A DNA stretch of 64,000 bases from assembly GCA_947683625.1 (NCBI GenBank), contig CANTUR010000125.1, forward strand, positions 372,001 to 436,000. Reading direction: 5' to 3'. Shown here piece after piece: positions 36,401 through 48,030 of the stretch (position 1 is the stretch's first letter; each line of letters begins with the position of its first letter). This DNA comes from Mallotus nudiflorus (Eukaryota > Streptophyta > Magnoliopsida > Malpighiales > Euphorbiaceae). The translations under genes were made by a program, and so were the position numbers. The notes beneath the pieces were generated by a model. The model did not search any database. It was given only the letters and a program-made list of their open reading frames with translations, and was not told the DNA's origin.

Positions 36401-37564
36401 TATAATGACCTAATATTTTAAATAATATAAAATTATTTTGAGATATGCAGTGTTAATAAAATTTTAAATTTTATTTAAATATTATCATGAGTTGTGTATA
36501 TTATTCATTTATTTTATTCTAAATATTTTATTTATGTAAAATAATTAATTTGTGAGTTTTATTATTTAAAGTATTAAAATCCTTTTCATTGCTAATATTT
36601 TTAAAAGTATTATTATTAATATCTATATTGTTATTTATTATTGTTATTATTATTAATAGTATTATTGCATGCATGTGTTATTATTATTATTATTATTTTA
36701 TTACTATTATGCATGTGATAGCATTATTATTATTTTTTTTAATTTAGCATTGATTAGAATTTGACTTTCCTATATTGTTAGGGATTTGATTTCCTACCTT
36801 AGTTATGATTGTTTTTATTTTATTCCGTAATTAAAATTATAGTTTGTAGGTTTGTGTCACCTTATAAATATGTAAGTCTTAGGGATATGATGAGTTAGTT
36901 TTTTATCAATTTTAATAAAGATTTCTATTTTCTCCAATTTTCAACATTCTTTTGAGAATCAACGATTATTGATGCCTATTATTCTAGGTATTCTTTGACT
37001 AAACAGATTAATAGAAGATTATTTTTTTGAGCATTTGCAAACTAAATGGAAATCCAATAGTTATCCCTTTCATATACATGCTTTTGGTGCATCAATAACT
37101 TACCTGAATAGAGGAGGATTAGAAGGCCACTCAGGCAGATAATTGTGAAGGGGATAATAGTAAGACGAAGATAATCTCTCTAGTTGTGAACTTTCTCTAT
37201 ATTCACTTTAAAACTTGTTGGAAGTCTCATTGTCTTCGACCGATCATCCATTGGAAGATTAAAGAATTCACTCGGCACTTATTGCATGTTCATCACTACC
37301 TCAATTGGCACTTTATGATTGACTACCTGCGTGCCCAACCCAACCAAACCGTACATTTAAATCATTTCTTTGATATTAATTGAAGAAATACTTTCTTGTA
37401 TATGGTTTAATCAATTAATTACCTAGAAAAACCCATAATTAGTGCAGGCTTGATAGATTTGTTAAACAATTTGACCACTATCCTCACAACCTAAATAGAT
37501 AACTAGAACGTCATCGCACCCTGAAACTTTTAATAGTTAGGGACGTTCTAATTCGGGCCTTACA
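36401..37564 (+). repeat. Gypsy 3' LTR
   Basis: Starts tataatgaccta (from TGTAATGACC-type) just after gaggatgaattcttatgagg and ends cgggccttaca; about 1.16 kb. The end motif resembles that of the long solo LTRs. It contains AT-rich repeats and a TATA-like gtcaccttataaatatg near 36857. Confidence 0.7.
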
Positions 37565-37830
37565 TCTCAAAAGATAAGACTTCAAATGATGGTTCGCGTG
37601 GTTGCATCTTGCATCACACTAGTTTTATTTTTTTTCATCCTCATCAAATGGTTCTTATACATTTTTATTTTCTCTTACAAATGCATATTAGTTAGTTTAT
37701 TGTAACTAACTTATGGACAGTTGTCTTATAGTGATTGGTTAGTTTTTGTACCCAACAGTTACAACTAATGTAAATATATACTGTCAACTAATATAGAAAA
37801 CTCATGAGCTTCACACTTATTTTTGTGATA
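37565..37830 (+). repeat. Copia 5' LTR
   Basis: Inverted copy of 34174-34440. It abuts the Gypsy LTR end at 37564 with no gap, and is followed directly by a primer-binding site, which fixes its right end. Confidence 0.82.
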
Positions 37831-37842
37831 TGGTATCAGAGC
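37831..37842 (+). other. Primer-binding site, perfect tRNA-Met type
   Basis: TGGTATCAGAGC directly after the LTR; complementary to the 3' end of plant initiator tRNA-Met, the standard Copia primer. Confidence 0.95.
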
Positions 37843-37970
37843 TTGCTTTGTAATTTTTTTTACATTTTCTAGGCTCTTTTCTTTCATTTTCTCACTAAAA
37901 AAACACCATTTCTTTAAAGCTTTTTCTTGACTGAATAAGATTCTAAAATTGTCAACTAATAGTTTTTTCA

Positions 37971-38742
37971 ATGGAGAATTCAAATCATTTAGAAGCTAAT
38001 CCTTAAAATCCTTACTATCTTCATCCTAATGAAAATCCATCTCTCATACTCACTTTATGATTGCTTACAGGAAACAGTTACTATACTTAGTTGAGGTCGA
38101 TACGTATGGCTTTGATCTCCAAAAATAAACTTAAATTTGTTGATGGTTCTATCACTGTTCCTGTAGCTGAAGATCTGAGTTGTGTAGCCTAAGTATGATG
38201 CAATACTATGGTGCTCTCATGGTTGATGGAATCCCTAACACCTACTATATCACAGAGTGTGATTTGGATAGACTATGCATATGATTTGTGGAAGGATCTC
38301 TTTGATTATTTTTTAAGAGGAGATGTAGTAAGAATTTCGGATTTACAGGAAGAGATAGCCTCATTTAAACAAGGTGCAAGAATAGTAATTGATTACTTTA
38401 CCCATTTGAAGATCCTATGGGATGAACTTTCCAATTTGAGGCCTATTCCTTCATATGTTTATTTACCACAATGTGTTTTGTAATGCTCTCGAGGTTGTTC
38501 AAAAATACTATTAACAAGATCAAATGATACATTTTTTGAAGGGCTTGAATAATGAATTTTCAACAGTGAAGTCTCAAATACTAATCATGGATCCACTACC
38601 AGCAATCAATCATGTGTTTGATTTAGTTTTGCAACATGAAAGGCAACTTAGAAGTATTCTGGATCAAGATGTAAATGAAATAATAGAATTGTATGTAAGA
38701 GAGAAAAAATCTCATCAAAGTCAATACCCTTTCTTTAGTTGA
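37971..38742 (+). pseudogene. Copia gag relic
   Basis: Starts MENSNHLEANP, then a stop, then NPYYLHPNENPSL, LISKNKLKFVDGSITVP, DYAYDLWKDLFDYF, RISDLQEEIASFKQG and LKILWDELSNLRPIP. That is the standard plant Copia gag (nucleocapsid precursor) layout. After a frameshift near 38483 it reads HFLKGLNNEFSTVKSQIL. It is interrupted by stops at least four times. It ends abruptly at 38742, where a fragment of another Copia in opposite orientation starts. Confidence 0.85.
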
Positions 38743-39505
38743 ATCGTTTTGCAACTAGTCTAGTTTTGAATCGTAGTTGGAGACTGTGATCTTCATGCTT
38801 AAACCTAAACACCCACTTATTCTTCAAAGCTCTCTCAACTTCAAGCAACTTCATAAGCTCAAATGTCTTGTTCTCATGCAGAGACTTCATCTTATCCTGC
38901 ATGGCTTCAAAACATTTATGCTTGTGTTCATGATTTATAGCTTCTTCAAATCTTTCTAGCTCTCCCTAATCAATTAGTAACAAAAATTGGTCTCTAGGAC
39001 ATTTGGTAGAAGGTTGTCTAATTCTATCATATCTCCTCAGTGGCACTAGAGAAGCCTCATCTACCAGTGGTTAATCATGAACACCATCATCATCATTTTT
39101 AGATGGAATTTTAATGGCAGCATTTTCATCATCTACACATGGCAAAATAACTTCATTTTCATCTCCAACTTCCCTTGGCACTGTTGTTGGAGGAGCTAAC
39201 TTCAAATTTGAATCATCTTCAGAGCTGGGGATGTTCTTCTCAACTCTGAAAATATCTTCGATTGTTATATCTTTGATAAACACATCATCACGGCTTTTGA
39301 CAAGCTTCTTCTAGACTGGATCATAAAATCTATAGCCAAATTGATCTTGACCAGAGCCAATGAACACACACTATTGCATCTTGACATCAAGCTTGAACTT
39401 CTCATCCTTAGGAATATGCACAAAGGCTTTGCACCCAAAAACCCACAGATGACCATAGGAAACATCTTTTCCTAACCACACCCTCTCTAGAGTGTCAGAC
39501 TATAT
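38743..39505 (-). pseudogene. Tnt1-like Copia pol fragment
   Basis: On the - strand: RVWLGKDVSYGHLWVFGCKA, FVHIPKDEKFKLDVKMQ, FGYRFYDPV, DDVFIKDITIEDIFRVEKN and IPSSEDDSNLKLAPPTTVPR, then EAMQDKMKSLHENKTFELMK. That is the end of integrase, the linker and the start of reverse transcriptase. It aligns with 54837-55610 on the opposite strand, so it is the same family. Both ends are blunt truncations. Confidence 0.8.
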
Positions 39506-40849
39506 AGGAAGCCTCTGAAGTTATTAGGTTTATTATATTGAGTTTTTGTCCTTTTTCGTTGTATTCTATTGAGCCTCTATACTTTTATTTAAATTCTTGA
39601 TGATATTATTTTTTTATGTAATACTTAACACCATTAGTGGGTTTGTTAAATTGGTCCTCAATAGTTACATAAATGAAAGCATAGGGACTTAATAGAATGA
39701 AATAAAATGATAGGAACTTAATGAAATAAACCGTTATAGTTCAAGAGCTTGATAATGGATTTTTCCTTTCATATTTATATAATATCGGAATGGTCATAAT
39801 TTTGTACAATGATATGAGTATAAATGAGTTATTCACATTAAAATTTAGGTTTAAGATATATTAATAATAAAATAATAAATGATGATGGTGAAAAAAATTA
39901 TACACTACAAAAAAAAATCTATGCAAATGATGTACTAAACAAAAAAAATCTCATGCAATCCATCATTCTAAGAGTAAATGCAGTGGGTCGGGACGCATTT
40001 CATCTCCAATGGAGATGCAATATTCACCGCCAAATGCATCTTTTTAACATTTTGCTGTATATTTACAACAAACTATTCACTAGATGTATTTGTCTTTTTT
40101 TTATTTCAATAGTAATCCTTTTTTAACATTCATTTCAAAATAGTCTAAATAACTTTATTCAATTTAGTCTAAATTTATATTATATTTATCATATTATTGC
40201 TAAATGCATATAAATTTGATTTAATTTTTTTATTTAAATAATATTAATATTGTCACTTAAATAATTTGATTTAACATAATAATGTGATTTGTATTTTTGA
40301 ATTTAATTAGCAAATGTAATAGACTATTTAATTTTAAAATGTAATTTTATATTTATTTAGTAAATTTATTTTAATTACTTTTAGTTTTCTTCATATTTTA
40401 TATTATTTAATTTCAAGAATATGTGGATGTATTTATAAATGTGCAGTAAAATATGCATGTTATTTTAAAAATATATTCATATATTAAATTTTATTATAAA
40501 TAAATATGTGGGTGTATATGATAAGTATTGAACAAAATACAGGTGTAATATGTAAAATATATAAATAATATATATAATATTAGTATTGGATAAGAATATG
40601 TAGAGAATATTCTTTTTAGAGTTAAAAATAAAGTAATAGGTTAGAGTAAATTTACTATTGCAACTACATTTTGAAATAAAAATTGCTGCATTTTAAAGTT
40701 TTGGGTTGGAAATGGCTTGTCATGCCCATACTTAAGATTAACCCCAAATTATATGTATAAAAAAATATTAAAAATAAATTAAATTAAATACATGAATAAT
40801 AAACAAATATTTATACACCTAAAATATTATAATAGTGAATTAAGGATGT
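39506..40849. other. AT-rich spacer, nothing recognised
   Basis: No protein-like frames. A short moderately GC stretch at 39973-40040 (gcagtgggtcgggacgcatt) is unassigned. Confidence 0.4.
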
Positions 40850-41645
40850 GGATTAGTACTTCATTGCAAAACTCTAGAAGAGACTAGATTACCAAAAAAA
40901 AAAAAGGTAGGAGGAAACCTCTAGATCATGAGGAGGAAGGAAGACTATATTACTACACTTTAGGGAAAGGAATATCTCAAATTGAAATCATCACCAATTT
41001 GAGCTTATTACTTAACAAAAAAATAAAAAGAGAATTAAGAGGAAGTAGGAGCTCTAGCAAGGTGAGTGAATTTAGTTCCTTCTCTTCTCTTAGATTTGTC
41101 TTTTAATCTTTGTTAAATTGATTATCTTGTGGAATTCTTTTTCTTTGCCTTAAATTGATTTCTTAATTTCTATTTAATTGAATATCCTTTCGATTAAATA
41201 TCTTTATTGGTGAGTGAACTCTCCCTTCTTTTTGATTCTTGATCCTAAGAATCTTTTTGAGGGGAGTAAACATCATCTTTCTAATTCTTTGTTGAATCTT
41301 AAATTTGCCTTTGAATTCTTGCTTAGCTGAATTTTGATTGTTGAAAAATCTTACCATTTAATATTTCCAAAAAATACTTGCTAAAGTTAATTGTTTAAAT
41401 ATGAATCGTGTAAAAGATTTGTAAATATTGGTTTACACTTGGTGAGAATTCATCTAAGAATAAAAAGATTTACCATGAAGATTCAAAAATTTGGTGCACT
41501 TGTGAATAGTAAAATTGTAAGAGTCATATCTTAAGTTATATAACTCCAAATGAGATAATTTTTGTGTCAATAGAAACTTAGAAATGTTACCTACAAATTT
41601 TTTAGAAATAGATTAAACCTAAATGAAAAGAGTCCTAGAGGGGTG
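40850..41645. repeat. Possible LTR or untranslated retrotransposon DNA
   Basis: Contains gagctctagcaaggtgagtg and gagtcatatcttaagttata followed by actccaaatgagataatttt, phrases typical of plant Gypsy LTR/leader DNA as I know it. No partner copy in the window, ends unknown. Confidence 0.3.
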
Positions 41646-42539
41646 AATAGGACTATCAAATAAAAATGAGAAATTAAAAGAATTTTTTACAAGAATTGAA
41701 TGGAAGTTGAGAAGAAAGAATGAATAACACAAAAATTTAAGGACTTTGGATTCAACAACAATTCTACGTCTCCACCTAATTTATCCCCAAACTAGGATTT
41801 TCAATCACCCCACAAGATTGAGATTACACAAGAGTTTTATAGCTCACTCTTACAATTTCATAACTTAAATTTTCAAGGCTCACTCAAAAATCAAATCTCA
41901 AGTGTTTCAATGGACAACACTTAAACCAATTCATTTAGAAATAAATCTGACTTCCTTTCTAATCTATCCCAAGATTGAAGATGAAGAGAAATTCTATTTC
42001 TAACACACGACCAACTGTCACAAGAGTTATATAAATAAAGAATTGTTTAAGAGAATTTGAGAGCTCAATTGAATGCTTAAGAAAGAATGAATGATAAACA
42101 AGTTTCTTAACTTTCATTCAGCTCTTAAGGTGTTTATATAGATAAACACTCAAAGTTTATATATCCCAAGATTTATTTAAAGATACAGTTAAGTTATTTA
42201 TAATTACAGTTTTAGATAGATAAATATTTGTAAATAGTTAAATTTAGTTCAAAAATGATACTTATTCACATCGATACTTTAGTTAGATGAGCTAAGATTA
42301 TACTTGTCTAATGAGAGTGCTGAAGGAAAGGGGTCTCACATGGCCTAAGTGGCGAACGAGAAAAAAAAAAGTTTTATGTCTTCCATCAATTGGAGTGGCA
42401 AACTAAAAAAATTATGATAACGTTTGTTAACTCAGCCAAAATTCTTATAAATGTGTATTTTTTCTAAAAAAAAAGAAACTCATTTGGAAAGGTTTTTTCT
42501 TTTCTTCTCTTTTTGCCATAAATTTGCCAAAAGCCCCAC
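41646..42539. other. Spacer, probable old repeat
   Basis: No coding signal. The stretch beginning ggggtgaataggactatcaa resembles a dispersed plant repeat, but I cannot name it. Confidence 0.35.
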
Positions 42540-42719
42540 TTATTAAGTGATCTTGAATTTTGAACAGTGTAATCCTTCAATGATATAATATGATGACATA
42601 AGTGATTACACATTTGGCTTCATCCTTTTCACATTTTTTTTTCCTTGGCTATATTGAGCTATATTTTGCGTTTTGGCTTATAAAAGCAACACCGTCTTGT
42701 GTTTCCATTTTAAGTCAAT
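42540..42719 (+). promoter_or_regulatory. UGT-C promoter region: conserved block and TATA box
   Basis: The block at about 42550-42625 has gaattttgaacagtgtaatc, cttcaatgatataatatgat and gacataagtgattac, matching UGT-B and UGT-E but with the ACGT core changed to acata. A TATA box, ttataaaag, lies at 42678-42686, about 35 bp before the ATG at 42720. The shared leader end is taagtcaatATGG. Confidence 0.65.
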
Positions 42720-44191
42720 ATGGGTGGCAAAGCTCATCAACTACACATATTTTTCTTCCCTTTCATGGCTCATGGCCATATAATACCATCTGTGGACATG
42801 GCCAAGCTATTTGCTTCACAAGGACTGAAGACAATAATAGTTACTACTCCTTTCAATGAATCTTTCATCTCCAAACCAATTGAAAGAAGCAAGAACTTGG
42901 GTCTTGAAATTGATGTCAAAACACTCAAGTTCCCCACCACTGAAGCAGGATTGCCTGAAGGATGCGATAATCTTGACTTCATCACTTCACGAAACTTGGG
43001 TTTCGAAATGGCAAGAAAATTCCTTGTTGCTTCATCTTTCCTTTAAGAACCACTAGAGCAACTCTTCAGAGACTGCCTTCCTGATTGCCTTATTGTTGAT
43101 TTTTTCTTCCCTTGGGTGACTGAATCTACCTCCAAGTTTGGAATTCCAAGGCTTGTGTTTCTTGGATCTAATTTATTTTCTTTATGTACTTTCACATCCA
43201 TTGCTCTATACGAGCCGCAAAAGAAAGTTTTATCAGATTCAAAACCATTTCTTGTGCCTAATCTTCCAGGAGACATAAAGCTATCAGCAAACCAATTGCC
43301 AGGTTTTAGAGGAAAACATGATAAACATGATAACTTCTCTAAGCTCATGAAAGCATCAACAGAATCAGAGCTAACTAGCTTTAGTGTAGTTGTCAACAAC
43401 TTTTATGAGCTCGAGCCAGCTTACACTGATCATTACATAAATGTTTTGGGAAGGAAATCCTGGCAAATAGGACCTGTTTCACTCTATAATAGAGATATTA
43501 AAGATAAAGCACAAAGAGGAAAAAAAAAGCCTCCATTGACGAGCATGAGTGCTTGAAGTGGCTAAACTCTAAGAAACCCAATTCAGTGCTTTACATATCC
43601 TTTGGAACTGTAGCTAACTTCAATGCATCTCAGCTAAAGGAAATTGCAATTGCACTAGAGTCTTCCAAACAGGAATTTATATGGGTTGTCAGGGAAAACA
43701 AGAATCCTGAAGATGATAATCAAAATTGGTTACCTGAAGGATTTGAGCAAAGAATTGAAGGCAAAGGAGTAATCATAATAGGCTGGGCACCATAAGTATT
43801 GATTCTTGATCATGAAGCAATAGGAGGATTTGTAATGCATTGCGGATGGAATTCAACACTTAAAGCAATAACTATTGGAGTACCAATGGTCATTTGGCCT
43901 ATAGCAGCTGATCAATTCTACAATGAGAAGTTAGCGACACAAGTGCTGAAAATTGGTGTTAGTATTCGTGTTCGACAATATGGAGATACCATTAAGAGTG
44001 AACTTATAGAGGAGGCGATTATTCTAGTGATGGAGGGTGCAGAAGCTAAAGAAATGAGAAGTAAAGCAAAGAAACTTGGAAAGATGGCAAGGGAGGCTAT
44101 TGAATATGGTGGATCTTCCTTCACTGATCTTAATGCTTTGATTCTCGAACTTGAGTCTAATCATCATCAACAAAATTTGAGTGATTATTAG
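42720..44191 (+). pseudogene. UGT-C: UDP-glycosyltransferase (UGT73-like) pseudogene
   Basis: Near full-length, intronless. It starts MGGKAHQLHIFFFPFMAHGH with an intact HGH motif, then SVDMAKLFASQGLKTIIVTT. A TAA at 43044-43046 (CAA in UGT-B) is followed by EPLEQLFRDCLPDC and LIVDFFFPWVTESTSKFGIP. SFSVVVNNFYELEPAYTD and WQIGPVSLYNRD follow. A poly-A tract at 43520-43528 has two more A than UGT-B and shifts the frame before the SIDEHEC motif. A second TAA (43793-43795) replaces the Gln codon of the PSPG box start, GWAP-stop-VLILDHEA. HCGWNS is intact and the box ends WPIAADQ. The C-terminus is LILELESNHHQQNLSDY. It has the most complete promoter of the set and may have been the last active copy, but it is broken three times. 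Confidence 0.93.
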
Positions 44192-44281
44192 TCAGTTGTT
44201 TGAATTGAAGTGGACAAAATTTAAGTGAATTAGACTCCTTTTCTTTTATTTTGGAAAAGTTGAATCCATCCTTTAGATTTT

Positions 44282-45227
44282 GGAAAAATTGCAAATTGGT
44301 ATTTTTAACTTTTTGATTTTTTTAATTTGAATGTTTAACCCCTTTTTTTTTTTGCAATTATATGTCTAAAGTTTAAATAATAAATATATTTTAATGCTTC
44401 CGGTAAATTTAAGGTTGATTGTATATTGATTAGGATTAAATGGACTCTATTTTTACTTACTAGACATGCCATGTCATTTATCATATATATCAATAATTTA
44501 GATTGACAACATTACCCTCGTCTTCTTCAAGAGAATTTGAGAATTAGAGTCTCATGCCACTGCATAAAACTGAAATTGCTAAGTGGTGTTTCAAATTCAT
44601 CCGCTGCAAACCTACTTGGAATATAAGTTCCTTTACCAATAAATCCAAGATTCCTAAGTGGTCCTTAATCAAGAATGTTCACTGACTTAGCACCATAAGA
44701 AATTTGGACATCACAAATATTAAGACAAATCGCTGATAATTGCCTAACAGCTATATAGGCAACTATTGGATTCTGAACCTTCCGGGTGACTCCACCATCA
44801 ACATTGACAGAGCACGAAGATGCATAAGGGGATAGCACACGAGGGGCTGAGTACCCATTAACAACTCCTTAATTTTTAGAGCCCTGCTATTTTGTTTTAA
44901 CTCCTTAATTGACAGAGCATGATCATTGTTTTAAGTCAAATCCTTTTTTTTTTTTTCATTTTTTAAAAAAAAATTTAGCCTAATTCCCAAATTCTCTTAA
45001 AGATGACGAGGGAAATTTTGTAAATTTGAACTATTGATATATGTAGCAAATGGCATGGTATATCTAATAAGTAAAAATAGAGCTCACTTGATAGCATTTA
45101 GTTAGTATTAAATTGGCCGGAAACACTTAAATATACTTATTTTTTAAAGTTCAGACACTTAATTATAAAAATAAAAAAATTAAACACGTAAATTAAAAAA
45201 TTAAAACATCAAATTTACAATTTTTCC
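44282..45227. mobile_element. Mutator-like element with about 250-bp inverted repeats
   Basis: Left end ggaaaaattgcaaattggta mirrors the right end, aaatttacaatttttcc at 45227. Inverted similarity extends to ccctcgtcttcttcaagaga near 44517, mirrored by tctcttaaagatgacgaggg near 44993. Flanking 9-mers ttagatttt (44273-44281) and ttcaatttt (45228-45236) match at 7 of 9, fitting the 9-bp duplication of Mutator-like elements. The unique middle has a possible captured gene fragment. No transposase, so non-autonomous (Pack-MULE-like). Confidence 0.7.
44545..44867 (-). pseudogene. Possible captured gene fragment inside the Mutator-like element
   Basis: The - strand frame is open for about 105 codons with one TAA. 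It begins VVNGYSAPRVLSPYASSCSV, continues NPIVAYIAVRQLSAICLNIC, and after the stop reads GPLRNLGFIGKGTYIPSRFA then ADEFETPLSNFSFMQWHETL. Base composition is less AT-rich than the arms, which is why I suspect transduplicated exon DNA. I do not recognise the protein. Confidence 0.4.
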
Positions 45228-45457
45228 TTCAATTTTTAAATATGAAAATAATATTGTAGCGGGCCATTAAAATAAAAAAAAATCTCTTCATCCAGTAGAT
45301 TGAGCCCTGCTAACTGGGGCAAAAAAATTTTTTAAAAAATTTCTGTCATGTAGTGAGTTGCTAAAAGTACCACAACTCTTTTGCATCACTGATTCCACAA
45401 CAACCATTAGATTTAAAATGGATATGCTGCAACTAATAATTCAACTCAACTTATTTA

Positions 45458-45822
45458 GAAAAACATATAAATATAGTGTCTCCGACCGATTTAATGTTGA
45501 TTGAGTGCTCAGTTAGATCAAACAGAACCTACTTTTATCTTAGTTATTAATCATATTATTTGTCACATGTGTTGTATTATTTAAAAGATAAAATTACTTT
45601 TATTCAGTCATCTTTTATGTCAGGGGCAAAAGTTAATATTTAGGTTATTTTTGTCAATTAATAAAATTTAATAAGGTAATAAAGGATTTTTATCTTTTAA
45701 ATAATACAATACACGTGGAGCATGACATAGTTAATAACTTAAATAAAAATGAGTTTAGGTTCATCTAACTCAACATCTAGTCAACATCAAATCAGTCAGA
45801 AATACTATATTAGTATATTTTC
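45458..45822. mobile_element. Fold-back MITE-like element
   Basis: Two arms of about 140 bp (45458-45600 and 45683-45822) are imperfect inverted copies: tgtattatttaaaagataaa in the left arm against ttttatcttttaaataatac in the right. The loop is about 80 bp. No coding capacity. Superfamily not determined; no clear target duplication. Confidence 0.65.
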
Positions 45823-46984
45823 TAAAATTCAGATACTTAATTACAGAAAAAAAAAATTAGACACTCAAATATAAAAAGCTGAAAAATTTAGATACTAAAA
45901 TTATAATTATTTCTATTTATTATCAATTTGAGTGAAAAGTTTTGGTTTAAATGGTGAAATTTTTCTTTATTATCAATTTAAATTTTATATATATAAATTA
46001 GTTATCAGAAAAAATGTACTCTTTTTATGTGGTTCATTCCTTAAATATTAAATCAGTTATTAAAAAATTATAATAAATCAAAATCCGTTTATTATTATAA
46101 TCAATTCTAATTGAATTTATTATAATTTAGTTAACCTTAAATACAAATAATTTTGAGAAAAAATTCAAACAAATTAAATGGAAAAGATAAAGTGAAAAGT
46201 CAGTTTTGTCATCTGGACATGACATGTTATGGTTTTTCTATTTTTACTTGGAGGAGAAGAAAGTTCGTAGGGCTCGAACTGCCATGGGTAGCATCCTATG
46301 GGATACCTTCCCCTGGGCCTCTGGACATGACATGTTATTAATCAAGCAAAGGTACCGATATGAAACAGGTGGGTAGCATCTGGTGGCCCGCAACGCAAAC
46401 CAAATCTGAAGAGATTTCAGGCTTTATTTCGATCAATGACGCTTTTATTTCCATATGTACGTATTTGCGGTTCATTTTTTTCCAGCACATGATGCTCCAC
46501 AAAACGACAGTAACATGGTGTCGTCAGGAGCAAGAGCCATTCAGTCAATTATCATTTAAAATTTATTTTAATTTGCTCTCTTAATTTAATAAATATGTCA
46601 GATACATATAATTTTATTTGAAAACTTTAATTATATTTTTAAAAATTACTTTTATATTCCTATAAAATAAATTTAATATTTATTAAATTTTTATCTGTTT
46701 TTCTTATATTTTTTAACACTTGACATAAATTTTAAAATTAATTTCTAAATATTTTCATACTTTTTTTATTTTTCAATAAAAATTGTTAAATTTTAACTAT
46801 TTTAAAATTTTATTTTCAATTTTCAACCACATTATTTAGAAATTTTTTCAATAAAATCAAGCAAAAAAAGTACTAGATATAAAAAAAAAAGGAATTTTGA
46901 GATATTAAAAATATTAGTTAAGAATATAAAACATATTTGGTTTTTCTAAAAAAAATGAGTTCCATAAAATGATGATTGTTGTTA
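45823..46984. other. Spacer with a short direct repeat
   Basis: tctggacatgacatgttat occurs at about 46212-46230 and 46320-46338. The sequence between and after (to about 46530) is less AT-rich and unassigned. The remainder is AT-rich. Confidence 0.45.
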
Positions 46985-47128
46985 AAGAATCAGAAACAAA
47001 GAGCTATGGAGTTGTTGTGAACAGCTTTTATGAGCTTGAGCCAGTTGATGCTGATTTTTACAGGAATGAATTGGGCAGAAGGGCATGGTATGGAATAGTG
47101 GAATTGAAGATAAAGCACAAAGAGGAAC
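46985..47128 (+). pseudogene. UGT-D: internal UGT relic
   Basis: The frame reads KESETKSYGVVVNSFYELEP, then VDADFYRNELGRRAWY, then DKAQRG-like DNA in another phase (gataaagcacaaagagga). This is the middle third of the UGT coding region (about residues 210-260 of UGT-B) with a small internal deletion replacing the IGPVSLCNRD codons. Nothing of the N-terminal or PSPG halves is nearby. Confidence 0.75.
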
Positions 47129-47664
47129 AGAAGCAACCTGTTGAGCAGAGGGAGAGAGCAAACTGAAACTCCCACTAAATTCTACTTGTCTCCCTCTTCA
47201 ACTCGTCATTTTGTATTTCATTAACAAACAGCTATTTATACAACTTAGTTAATGATAAACTATGCTTGACAATTAGGACAAGCAACTGAAAAGCATAAAA
47301 AGAAGAAAAAGCAACCATGCCAAACTGCATGCATTGGCTTACAAAGGGGTTGTCTGAACATGCCTACACATTTTAAGGGATATAGCAAGGCCAGTATGTG
47401 ACCAACTCATCCCTCACAATCTTCACCAGCATTTCTTTTGCCTAAATCTCCTAATATGCTCAAGCTGCCGAATTATGGTCCCTGCATGGATGGAGAGCCG
47501 TATGAAAGTGGCTGATAGCGAAGCCAAGCCGGATAGGCCTTTTTTATATATGTCGAAACACCCAAATTTAACTATCTTATAGCAAACAACTAACGCAAGC
47601 CTACTCAACTAATCTCACAAGTAAACGCCTGTTCGCATTGCAACGAATAGAAAGAAAAAAAAAA
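47129..47664. other. Spacer, possible 3' flank of a decayed gene on the - strand
   Basis: No frames of note. Less AT-rich than most spacers here; it could be an old 3' UTR for the exon at 47665-47750 but there is no direct sign. Confidence 0.3.
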
Positions 47665-48030
47665 CTAGACAAGACTAGTAGTTGAGTGCTCCTTGTTGTT
47701 TGGATATTTCCCGAGTTCAAGCTTCCCCAGCTCGATGCTGTAGGGGAACGCTGCAAGGGTAAAAGCAAATTCAATGACTAAATACGATCACTTAGCTTTA
47801 ACTAAGCAAACTACATGTTGAAGAAATTCAACAGTTATCCACTCAATCAAAATCTTAAGGTATTTCCTTGTACAAGAACCAACGTCTACTTCCATCCTTG
47901 GCACTACAACGGTACCTTCCAAGTCAAACAAATCTTGATGAATATGATTGGGCTCATTACCATTCATAGGACTGTACAATGTCTCTTTTGTAATAGCTTC
48001 TTCCTTTTTACTTTGGACACCGAAATGCAT
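47665..48030 (-). pseudogene. Possible terminal exons of an unrelated host gene
   Basis: On the - strand, a splice-acceptor-like tgcttttacccttgcag precedes an exon (47750-47665) reading FPYSIELGKLELGKYPNNKE, then HSTTSLV and TAG. Further upstream (48030-47915) is a frame with EEAITKETLYSPMNGNEP then NHIHQDLFDLE, ending at a possible donor GAAG|gtacc. Composition is more gene-like than the surroundings. I do not recognise the protein; it could be a captured or truncated gene. The exon structure is inferred. Confidence 0.35.

Noticed and set aside
37831..37842. tRNA-like sequence
   Set aside because: Only 12 bases complementary to tRNA-Met 3' end; a primer-binding site, not a tRNA gene.
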